From contig JAALGY010000020.1 in assembly GCA_032358165.1 (NCBI GenBank), forward strand, positions 434,001 to 498,000: 64,000 nt of DNA. The letters run 5' to 3'. The notes under the pieces are model-generated. The model ran no database searches and was not told the origin of the DNA. It saw only the letters and a list, made by a program, of their open reading frames with translations. The position numbers and the translations under genes are program-made. The DNA is from Diplosphaera chodatii (lineage: Eukaryota; Chlorophyta; Trebouxiophyceae; Prasiolales; Stichococcaceae). Positions 1 to 11,303 of the stretch are shown one piece after another. Numbering within the stretch: position 1 is the stretch's first letter; each line of letters starts with the position of its first letter.

Positions 1-510
1 CTGGTGGCGGACACGCCCTCCGGGCAGCACACGCCACAGGTCTGGCCCAATGGGCAATACCAGTGCTGCACTGATTCATGTGGGCCCCGCCGATACTCCC
101 CAGATGTGCAAATTGTCACGCTGACAGTCGGGTTAACCTGTGCGCGCGTGCTGACCATGCACCTAAATACTGCATATAGCAGATATCTGACTGACAGCTT
201 GCTGACATGAGTGCTGTGCCAAATGCTGCAGGTGGCGGGTATGGACAACAAGGTGGCACGCTACAGGGAGGACAGGCAGCTGGCGCAGCGGCTCACGCCC
301 TTTGCTGAGCGGTGTGCTGTGATTCAGCGATGCTGCTGCATGTTGCACCTCGGTGGCAGCCGCTCTCGATACAGCCTGCACTTTCGGAACCGTGAACATA
401 ACATGTGCGAGTGACTGAGCCCACAGCGCACCTGGTGCAGGGTGGAGCGGGAGGTTGTTGCAGAGGAACGGTTCCGCAAACGCCTGTCTGGCAGCCGACG
501 GAGCAGTTAG
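1..510 (+). CDS. 3' end of an unidentified gene (last three exons)
   Basis: Three exons join in phase: up to 39, 232-311 and 441-510. They give 62 C-terminal residues ending in ERFRKRLSGSRRSS and a TAG stop. Donors are CAG/gtctgg and CG/gtgtgc; acceptors are ctgcag and gtgcag. The tail is charged and helical (EREVVAEERFRKR), with a basic end that could be a nuclear signal. The rest of the gene lies left of the window, so no family can be assigned. It converges on RPA1, whose stop is about 410 bases away. The exon structure is seen in the sequence; the gene's identity is unknown. Confidence 0.55.
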
Positions 511-831
511 CTCAAGTGGCACTGGGAAACCTGCCACTCAGCTCCTTTGCCCAGAGCCTCAACTTGCATTGCTGCTGCAGCATTTTCTCACCAGCAGCAT
601 TCTGTACACGCGGTTTGCTCGCTAGAGTCACATCCCAGTTTGCAACATGTAGGTATGCAGCTCTCAAGCATCGCTGATGGCTGACAGCATGTACCCAGTA
701 TGGTGATGCCAGTAAGGAGACGCCTCCAGCCATTTGCAGGCTGTGCTGTTGCAAGCTGTCTATATGCCATGAAAACTCTGAACACTGGCCAAGGCGGCTG
801 TCAACCTGAAGTGCCTCGCTGTACGTTGTTC

Positions 832-836
832 TGTAA
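832..836 (+). terminator. candidate TGTAA polyadenylation signal
   Basis: TGTAA lies about 320 bases after the stop at 510 and before the 3' end of the convergent RPA1 gene. TGTAA is the common poly(A) signal of chlorophyte algae; its use here is inferred. The rest of 511-919 shows no convincing coding sequence on either strand. Confidence 0.35.
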
Positions 837-919
837 CCTCAGCTGCACAGTAGCGACAAATCGCACAGCATGACAAGCACGGCAACACCAGCAGCAGCTT
901 CCGCAGCACACTGCACATA

Positions 920-3900
920 CTACGACCATCCGCCACCACCGTATCCACCGCCGCCGCCGCCATATCCGCCGCCGCCGCCGGCATTCTGAGGGCAGCGGCT
1001 GGCAAAGTGCCCAGGCTGACCGCACTTATAGCAGGTGCCCCCACCAGCGCCGCCGCCGCCACCACCGCCACCTGCTTCCATAGAATGGAGATGGTGATTA
1101 CATGGAAGGCTTTGGGGAGGGTGGCGTTCACAGGCAGCTGTTCATCGTCTGAGGTCCGGCTTCTCCAGGGTCCTGGGGAGCGGGCAGGTCCAATGCCAAC
1201 CTGACACACTATGTTTTCGAGAAGCGCAGCTGCATGCAGGGCGTGTACGCGGCAGCAGCATTGGAGGAAGCAGCATCAGCGGCAGCAATTGCAGCGGCAG
1301 CATCTGCCGCGGCAGCATCTGGCAGCAGCGCACCGCCAAAGCCGCCTGCGCCGCCGCCACCATAGCCGCCGCCGCCACCGCCGCGGCCATAACCGCCTCC
1401 GCCGCCGCCGCCGCCGCCGCCGGCGCCATCTGGATTGGGGCAGTCTCGTGCCCAATGACCGGGCTGCCCGCACTTGTAGCACTCCCCGCCTGCGCCGCCG
1501 CCGCCGCCCCGGCCGCCAGCAACATTGCCTGGGTACTGGCCCACATTGGCCTGCAAAACAAGCCAGTATATATCTGCATGTGTGCAAATCACTAGCACTA
1601 CCAGCAGCTGAGAGATATTGTAGAGCAAACAGAAGGCAACGGGAAGATGTCTGTGATAGGCACACCTGGCCCTTGGTGTTGGGACAGTCCTGCGATGAGC
1701 AAATCAGACCGCACTCTTAGCATAGCAATGTTTGCCAGGTGGTCCAAACAATGTGTGTCTGATTGCAGCCTGTGAGGCATGCAGAAGATGCATGCAGATC
1801 CGCTCACCCTGCTCCAATGGCCAGTCTGTCCACACTTGAAGCAAGCGTTGCCGCCAGTGTCGCCCCCGCCACCAAAGTTGCTGGGCGCTGCACCAGCAGA
1901 CAGCTGTCATATAAGCATTTGCGATAACAGTGTGTAGCGCATGCATGGCATTGCACAGCACCTGCTGTGCAGCTGTACAGCATGCTGAGGGTATACCTGC
2001 ACCGGCTACGCCGAAATCACCCCCACGCATGCCGTTCGGGCCTGCACACCATGCAGAAGATCCAATTTGAGCTGCAGCCTCCCTGAGGATGTTCATACGC
2101 TGTTTACAGGCTGGTGACCTTTCACACAACTGATCATGAGCCGCAATGTCCCACCTGGGCCAGCATTGAAGCCGCCCCCGCCGGCGGCCGGCGCACCGTA
2201 CCCGCCGCCCCCTGCAGCATAGCCGCCGCCGCCGCCAAAATTGCCGGCCCTGCCGGCGGCGCCGCCGCCGTACGGCTGCACCTGAGGCGGCGGCAGCGGC
2301 AGCATGATCGGCTCGCCTCGCTGCAGCTTGCCGATGTGCTCCAGCAGCACCTGCAGGCAGGCAGGCAGCATCTGGACGTACCTGCAAATACCTGCAGCGG
2401 TGGCTCGCACAAGCTGCCATAGGACCCCGAGGGCCAGTATGTCGACCACGGCGCTGCAGACCGTGCAAGCCGGCTACTGTGCCATGTCCACCGCAGCCTT
2501 CTGCACCACACCTGCTGTGTACGTTCACGCTGCTCAGAGTGCTCTGGGGGAAAAGCGCACCGCGCTCTCCTCCGTGTAGTCGATGGGCTCGGTGTCGCGG
2601 ATGGAAACCTTGATTCGCGCCTCCTGATTGTACGCCTCCTCCGCCACCTTGAGCTTGAAGGTGCGCTGCTGGAAGTTGGACGCCTGCAGGGCGCGCAGGC
2701 CAGCGCTTCGGCACCTGAGACCGCTGTGTCTGTCCGCATGACACGCGTACGCCCAGGGTTGCCTCTGTTCGGGAGGCGCACTGTGGTTATGAGTACGAGT
2801 ATGAGTGACAGGCAACAGGCGTGTGTGGGCAGACCAGGATGATGCGCTCGAACTCGGGGGTGTTTTCCAGCTGCTTGAGCTCGTGTGCGGATTTGCCGAT
2901 GATCTTGACGCCCGACTCCTCAAAAGCCGTCAGCCACTGCTGCCCTGTGTGGTCCTGTGTCAGGATGACTGGGTGTCAAATGCAGTCTGACAGCTGTGGT
3001 GCCCAAACACATGGAAGATGTTCTGCACGCTGTGCACTGCATGTGCTGATGTCGCATGCAGACCTGAGCAGTGACGGACAGCACGTAGCGCCAGGTTGGC
3101 TGAGAAACTTGCTGGCACTTCTCGCACCACCTGCAAACAGGCAGCAGCCGTATGCAAGCGCCAATGTGCATGCACAGCCATGTCAATAGTGACTGTAGCC
3201 CCTGCGTGCACATGTGCCATGTGCAGAAAATGGGGTGCGCATGCACAGCATATGCCAGGAAGCAGACGCGCACCAGTCGCCGCCATTTTCAGTGCACTTC
3301 TTCTGGCACGTCTTGCCCGTAGTTTGCAACTGGCAAGCTGGATACGACATGTTCTCATTGCGCACGAATGTCACAGTGCCAACGACCTGCGAGACGAAGG
3401 CAGGCTGACTTACACACAGGCAAGCTTGGCACGCCTTCCCGGGAAACTAACAGAGTTTGCCTTGCATGCACGGATGCAGGGTGTCATCACCACAGCAACA
3501 CTACACTATTGTCGCATCCTGCACTTCTGCTGACTGCTGTTATATGCCATTGAGTGTGGAGACGGAGGATGTGACAGTGATCTGTCAGGCGCACCATGAT
3601 GAAGGCGACGCTATCCTTGCCCAGGTGCTCGTCCTTGATGGTGCCAAAGGCGCAGCGGCGGTCCTTGCGGCCGGAGCCGCTCATGCGCTCATTGGACAGC
3701 GCCACAGCCTCCTGCTCCTTGCCGCCGCTGTCATACCTGCATGCACCCGTGTTGCCTGGTTTTTTACTACATGCAACGGCTAGACGCTGTAGTCCCTGAG
3801 CCACCCCGCCATGTGAAGCGGCAGCCAGCCAGCCAGCGCTGCAGGGGGCCACGTGCGATTGCATGCAGAGCAATAATGCATGATGTGTGTAATCTAAGTA

Positions 3901-6900
3901 GCAGCTGGTGATACATGCAGCAGCAGCGAGCCTCACCAGGCTCGCAGAGCGCCGGCTTCGGGGACATCTGGGTCCGTCTGTACATTTGACAGGTTGAGCG
4001 TGGACAGCGTCTTGCCGTTGTAGTCCCCGATGCGAGCGTCCTTCACCTGCAAATGATCAGGTGCAAGGTTTGAGACCCTTGTGCGAGGCCCTGGCGCGTC
4101 ACGTCCCACTGATGACAGCAGCTGCTGCGATGACAGCACAGGCCACGACACCAGCTGTGCTGTGAGAATTTTTGGGGTTGCTTCACAGGCTTTCACCGCA
4201 CCGCAACGATGGGGTGCTTGCCCTGCAGAAACTCCTGCTCCAGCATGGCTCCAGGCTCGTTCACGTACTGGCCCCACAGCGTCAGCTGCACATGTCAGCA
4301 CGACCCTGAGGACCATACTCCAGAGCTCCCAAATACTGCCGCAAGTGTAGGGGTCAGCAAGCTGCCACGCATGCAGCCATGAGTGGCCCAGCATGACACC
4401 TCCACGGTCTTGTTGGAGGCGTCCTTCAGGACGAGCGAGCGCTTTTGGGCGTCGGTGCCATTGCGCAGCTGCAGGTTGTAGCTGGGGTCGCAGCGCTCCA
4501 CCACCCCCAGCACATCCACCATCGTGCCCGCCGGCAGGTTCTCAATGTCCTCAATGCGCCGGAACTGCAGGCCCAACAATGATGCGGTAAGCCTTGCCGC
4601 CACGATGTGCTTCAGCAGATCATGCAGGAGGCACACCGCCGCCCGCCAACATCACCAACATACTCAGACACAGCGCGACACTTTGTCCACTCACAATGAC
4701 TGCATGGCCAGCTGCAGTCAGAACTAGAAGTGGTTGACAGGTGACCAGCTCACATGGTACTGAATGCTGGGGATGGCCTGGGTCTCGGCGTCCTCGGGCA
4801 CTACATCAATCTGCGTCTGGGTCTCCAGCGTGATCTCGAAGTCGTGGCGCGTCGTATTGAATTGCTGCGCATGCAGGCGTGGAACGGCCGTCAGACCAGG
4901 TGCTGTAGAGCTGGGCACAAAGCAGGCAATGGTACAGCACCAAGCTTCGTGGCATCTGCACAGCATTTGCCATGGTGGACGAACAGCCATCATGCAAACC
5001 TACCGTGTTGACAACGACAGTGACAGCCTGAACGGCTTCCAACCCCACCTTGTTGCGGACGGGGCGCAGACTGGCCTTCGACATGGTGATGACAGCGCCC
5101 TGCTGAATGATCGGGTCAAACTTGTCCGCAGCGTCGTTGAAGCCGGTGACCATGATTTCGCCACCCTGTGAGTCCAGCAGCGTGAAGCCTGCAGCATGAC
5201 ATGATAGCTGTGTCCTACACCACGCGTCCAGCAATGAACACACTGTATCAATAGGTCGAACTTGATAGACTGATGCAGTGGCAGTAGGTTGCAGTTGGTG
5301 TCGCTGCTGCCATGGGCACAACAGCAACATGCACTGCCACAAGGCTGATTAGGGACGTACTGAAGACCTTCCCCTCTCCGCGCGCATTGCTGTAAGCCCG
5401 CTTGGCAGACTTCTGCGTGACGCGCGCTTTGATGGTCCAGCGGGACTGGTAGTGATTGAGGGAGGCGATTGGCACGATGCGAGGTGGCGCCTGGTCATGT
5501 GCCACTGCTGAATTGGTCGACCTGCATGCCATGCATAGTTGTCATGAGGAATGCACCTTGCAGGTGTTGTCTGCTCAGTGTACAGAGGCTGCCAGATGCA
5601 GCATGCAGTGGATGCCCTGCCATGCAGACTGCAGTCGAGAGCACTGCAAGGCCTGTGCCTTGCCTGAAGTTGGGCGCTTGGCCATAGCCGCCAGGGCCCT
5701 GCTGCTGCATGCTCTGACCATAGCCACCAGCACCAGGCTGCCCGCCCTGGCCAAACCCGCCGCCTGAGCCTTGCCCATACCCGCCGCCACCCTGGCCATA
5801 CCCACCCGGTGGTTGGCCAAACCCTGCCTGACCATTCTGGAGGGCGGCACCCCCACCATTCGGCTGGCCATAGCTGGTGGCGCCATTCTGCATGCCGCCT
5901 GGGCCTGGCTGCTGGCCATAGCCGCCGCCGGCGGGCATGCTGTTGCCAGCCGGCTGCGGGGCGCCGTACATTGGCTGTGCTGGCGGGGCGCCATACATGT
6001 TGCCAGCTGCCGGCGCCGGCGCTGGTGCGGCCGCCGGTGGCAAGTCAAAGACGCCCACCTGCTGCTGTGCAGAGCTGCCTGCACGGTTGCATGCAAGTGT
6101 GATGTGACAACACTCTAGCGCCTCACTTGGGTGCTCATTCTTCACAGTACATGCGAAGGCAATCGGCCGGCACATTGTGTCCAGGAAGCCCACCTGCAGC
6201 GGGGGCAGCAGCGGCAGCTGCCGCCTCTGGCACCTTTGGAGGGCTGGGATTGCCAATGGCAAGGCAGTGTCCCAATTCTGTCACATTCAGAACAATGAGC
6301 ACCCTGCACCAGCAGTGGCACAGGTCTGAGCAGGGCCTGTTTGCAAGAGCAACGCAGGTTTCTGGATGACCAGCACACCAGCACAGGTAGAGGCAGGCTG
6401 TTGCACCTGCTCCCGTTGACGTTGTTTGCCAGGCACTCATCTACCCTGAGCACCGTGCCGTACTCTATTTGTTTTGATAGCACCCGCTCATTGAGCTGTG
6501 TCGCCAGCATGACCTGCGAAGCGTAAAGCAGGGTTTTGATTGGACATCTCGCCCACTGGCGACAACCTGTATCCACTTGCTGCACAGTTTGTAACCCAAC
6601 GGTGTTGCGCCTTCAGCGCCATACCTGTGCATAGTATTCGCCGTCCGACAGCGCCAACCTGAACCGTATGGTCGCTGAGTTGCCTGCATTCGCGTTCAGC
6701 CGTTTGACACCTGCAGACAGCACGGATGTGGGGTTGGCCACATTTCGAACATGACCCGCATGCACTGCTGGATGAGTTGCAGCCTGCTGGCGGAGCAAGT
6801 AATGGGCCATCCTTGCTTGGACCACAGTTTCCAGTTACACAATGACTCATGAGTCCGGCGCAACGCTGAGTCGTGAGGACTGCTGCTCATGCAGGCAAGC

Positions 6901-7131
6901 AAGCTCTCCAGCTTCAACTGAACACAGGTCCAACAGCATGCAGCGGCAAAGTGCAAGAGCGTGTTCTGCAGCAACGCATGTGCATCGGCAACCACAAATA
7001 TCGGTTGCATGCGATTGCCATCTGAAACACAGATGCCACGCAAGCTCACCGCAGCACTGCATGGTGGGGGCGAAGTTGGTGTCGCCAGACTGCAGCCTGG
7101 CCGCGCTGCCAGCATCCAGCTGGAAGGCCAT
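920..7131 (-). CDS. RPA1: Replication protein A 70 kDa DNA-binding subunit, with three zinc knuckles
   Basis: RPA1 is the large subunit of the RPA heterotrimer, which coats single-stranded DNA in replication, repair and recombination. The exons are 7050-7131, 6625-6710, 6407-6513, 6194-6303, 5645-6078, 5361-5490, 5004-5188, 4754-4864, 4400-4564, 4202-4285, 3937-4046, 3595-3736, 3274-3386, 3064-3130, 2835-2954, 2561-2683, 2154-2381, 1997-2041, 1808-1887, 1334-1550 and 920-1071, about 960 codons. The N-terminal fold starts [17 protein letters not shown] and includes [13 protein letters not shown]-rich linker (5645-6078) follows. DBD-A starts at [24 protein letters not shown] includes [14 protein letters not shown], and DBD-C includes [10 protein letters not shown]...CQKKC...CEKC. 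The tail holds three CCHC knuckles ([38 protein letters not shown]) in glycine-rich sequence. Plant RPA1C/E-type subunits also carry a C-terminal knuckle, but three is unusual. The join between 2561 and 2381 does not keep phase as drawn, so a small exon may be missing there. Confidence 0.93.
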
Positions 7132-7501
7132 CGTAGCTTCTCAGCAGTTCAGGTGTTGCTGCAAAGCAGTCCGCCGTCCGTGTGGTCCAAGGATGCAGCA
7201 GCTTGTCGTGCAAACATTCTCAGGCTGAGCACATGTCTGCTGTGTGCCAGCTTTCTGATAGTCTAATTCAACTTGGCGTCAAGCCGTTACAACAACGACA
7301 ATGGAGTGTGCGCGTTGCGAAGTGCCTGCCTGGGGCACAGCATGGTTTGCCGTGCTGCGCCAGGGGACCTGCGGGACTGTCAGTGCTGTCCAACCAGGGG
7401 GGTGGCAATCTCCGGAACATCTTGAAGGAGCAACGGCCGTGCACCGCTACCTCAGAAGTATTTGTGCATTCGCAGCTCGGCAAACCTTCCGCACACCTGC
7501 C
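7132..7501. promoter_or_regulatory. Shared head-to-head promoter region of RPA1 and ferredoxin 1
   Basis: Only 370 bases separate the RPA1 start (reading left) from the ferredoxin 1 start (reading right). Both promoters and 5' leaders must lie here unless there are upstream non-coding exons. I see no clear TATA box. The region is inferred as bidirectional from gene layout alone. Confidence 0.5.
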
Positions 7502-8287
7502 ATGGCCAAAGCCATGCTGGCGACGGCGCCCGCATCCGCCAGGCTCGGCGCTGCACACAGCATTCGTCCCGCGTCAGCCTGCAGAGCCTTCAGGAGCTGG
7601 AAGCAGACGCTACGTGCAGCAGCAGCGTTCCAGGTATTGTTGAAGCGACCGCAATGCTGGGAGCGGTTGCACTCTTGCCCGCTGTGGCAGGACCACTCTG
7701 CTTGCTGACACATGCTGCCCAGGGGCGCAGCACACACGAAGAGTGCAGAAGTGGTCAACGTGCAGGTCAAAGCAGCCAAAGTCACATTCGTGCTGCCGGA
7801 GGGCGACCGGGAGGTGATCGATTGCCCAGAAGATGTATACATCCTAGATGCAGCCGAGGACGCTGGTTTGGATCTACCATACTCCTGCCGTGCCGGCGCA
7901 TGCTCATCCTGCGCAGGTGTGCGCCTATGCGATTGAGCGTCTGCAATTGAGAGTGCCAAGATACATCCATGAGGCGTCGCAATTGCACAATATGGAAAAT
8001 CTCATGCGCACTCATGTCTGTATCGCCATTCACTATGCAGGCAAGGTAGATGCAGGCAATATCGACCAGGACGACCAGACGTTCCTGGATGACGACCAGA
8101 TCAGCGCGGGCTTCTGCCTCACATGCGTCGCATATCCACGGGGGTGGGTGTTTGTGACATGCACCATCAAATGTCACAAGGGATTTATGTCCATGGCTTT
8201 TGGCGCTGACCTTGCTGATCATCCTGCAACCCTTGCAGGGACTGCACCATCATGACACATCAAGAAGATGACATGTACGACTTCTGA
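7502..8287 (+). CDS. PETF: Plastid [2Fe-2S] ferredoxin, copy 1
   Basis: The product is a photosynthetic-type ferredoxin that passes electrons from photosystem I to FNR and other stromal enzymes. Four exons, 7502-7633, 7766-7916, 8041-8143 and 8239-8287, give 144 residues. An Ala/Arg/Ser-rich leader of about 44 residues ([20 protein letters not shown]...) fits a chloroplast transit peptide. The mature part starts near [13 protein letters not shown]. The cluster ligands are in [13 protein letters not shown] (three Cys in CX4CX2C) and [11 protein letters not shown] (the fourth Cys). The C-terminus runs [10 protein letters not shown]. All introns are phase-consistent and sit at the same positions as in copy 2, so the two genes are tandem duplicates. 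The 5' end faces RPA1. Confidence 0.95.
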
Positions 8288-8971
8288 TGGCAGTTGTACA
8301 GCTGCACGTTGGCAAAGGTAGGGACGTGCATATCGCCATGAGCCCCATTGCAACTACTCAATTAGCTCGAGTTCATCAGTGGGTGAGCGTGGCGAGGCAT
8401 GCTGTCATACAGCGACCAAGCCTGAGTTTGCTCGCAGGTAGTGCAGAAAGCAGCTTTTTACGGCAGCGTGCTATGCTATGCTTGAGATGCCGAGCATGCC
8501 ACTCTTACAGGCCTGCTCATGCAGGCACAAGCAGCGGCTTGTGACGCGACGCTCAGCCACATGGTAACGCAATGCAAGAGTGCAATGCAGTCAGCGCTGC
8601 TCCGTCCCATGTGTGGGCTGCTGTTATTTGGTTCTGGCACCGTCATTATTGTTTCTTGATTAATGCTCACAAAAGACGTTGCCTCTGTTGTTGCTTTCCG
8701 GCATGCAATTTTGGGGAGTGCTGCATGTAAACATCGAGATGCAGTCAATGTCGAACAGTGATGCATCACTGTGAACCCCCTTGAAACATGCCCAGACCTG
8801 AGGGCTGACTTTCACAGCAGGGCGGCCGCAGCGCTTTAAACCCTGCTTGAGCTGCTGCGGCAGCCTCACAAACACCGATCATCGGGTGCGGAGCCGGCCA
8901 TTCATGCTCCCCTGACTCGACGCCTGCTATCCCTTGCGTTCAGCTCTTCCTAATCAGCACACACAGCAGCC
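8288..8971 (+). promoter_or_regulatory. Spacer between the two ferredoxin genes
   Basis: This spacer holds the 3' untranslated region of copy 1 and the promoter of copy 2. No credible exon, RNA gene or repeat is visible. A TGTAA motif at 8726-8730 probably ends copy 1. The copy 2 start has a strong context, CAGCCATGG. Confidence 0.5.
8726..8730 (+). terminator. candidate TGTAA polyadenylation signal of ferredoxin 1
   Basis: TGTAA lies about 440 bases after the ferredoxin 1 stop and 240 before the next start. Assigned from the known algal signal; not proven. Confidence 0.35.
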
Positions 8972-10521
<1,550 letters not shown>

Positions 10522-10524
<3 letters not shown>

Positions 10525-10555
10525 CCCTTACTGCTTGCTGACCCTTACTGCTTGC
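10522..10555 (+). repeat. Perfect 17-base tandem duplication at the ferredoxin 2 stop
   Basis: TGACCCTTACTGCTTGC occurs twice without a gap, at 10522-10538 and 10539-10555. The first TGA is the stop codon of ferredoxin 2. Confidence 0.9.
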
Positions 10556-10816
10556 TGGGATGGAATTTGCTCTGCTACCGCCACTTTGGTTGCACAGGAG
10601 GTGCCGAGCCAACTGTCAGCTGAGACCCCGTCTTGCACGTGCTTGTAGGTACTGAGCGGGAAGTGACAACAGCACCTTGGCGTACATGCTTTGGGACGCT
10701 GCTTCACGCCTAGGGTCTTCGAGAAGAATTTTGGGATCCGTCACAGTCATTTGCTGAGCAGCTGCTCATGTGCTCTTGAAATGCGGTGGACGTTTGTCAC
10801 TGACTCAGTCTGTGGA

Positions 10817-10821
10817 TGTAA
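10817..10821 (+). terminator. candidate TGTAA polyadenylation signal of ferredoxin 2
   Basis: TGTAA about 290 bases after the ferredoxin 2 stop. Confidence 0.35.
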
Positions 10822-11178
10822 GCTGGCATATCACTGCTTAGCATGATGGACTCCAGCCCTGCTGCCACATGTCTTCTATCACCGCAATCAAACCCTGCAT
10901 ACACTCCATCAAAAAGCCTGGATTGCCTGGTTGTGCGGCTCAGCGGAGCAGGAGATATTCTCAAAGATCTGGGGCTCGCAGTAATGATGCCAGTCACCAC
11001 CCCCTGTGGTCGCATACAGACAGCACAGTACAGGCGGATGGTGTGCTGGCCTGTGCTGTGGTTCATGTGCAGTCAGTTCACTGCCGCCGTCATGCTGATG
11101 GTCCTGACTAAGTGAACGTAAGCAAAGCTGCAAAGTCCTCCTTGCCCTCAGCAACTGCAGGCCTGGGACATGTGCACA

Positions 11179-11183
11179 TTACA
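11179..11183 (-). terminator. candidate TGTAA polyadenylation signal of the LRR gene
   Basis: TTACA on the plus strand is TGTAA on the coding strand, about 120 bases after the stop at 11304. Confidence 0.35.
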
Positions 11184-11303
11184 TGCTGCCACACCATCAA
11201 CTTCCACAGCTGTTGTTCCATGAGCAGACTCTTCAGCAGCCCCATTACTGATAGTCGCTTTGACAAAATCAGTGTGTGCTGAGCGTCGCACACCCATACC
11301 ACA

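Larger units (their letters stand above)
10525..11303. other. Intergenic region between convergent genes
   Basis: Ferredoxin 2 (plus) and the LRR gene (minus) both end toward this stretch. It should hold two 3' untranslated regions. No convincing coding exon is seen. Candidate poly(A) signals lie on each strand (10817-10821 plus; 11179-11183 minus). Confidence 0.5.

Noticed and set aside
1211..1720. Arg/His-rich plus-strand open frame
   Set aside because: It is the reverse of the Gly-rich zinc-knuckle exon of RPA1; glycine codons read as arginine and histidine on the other strand.
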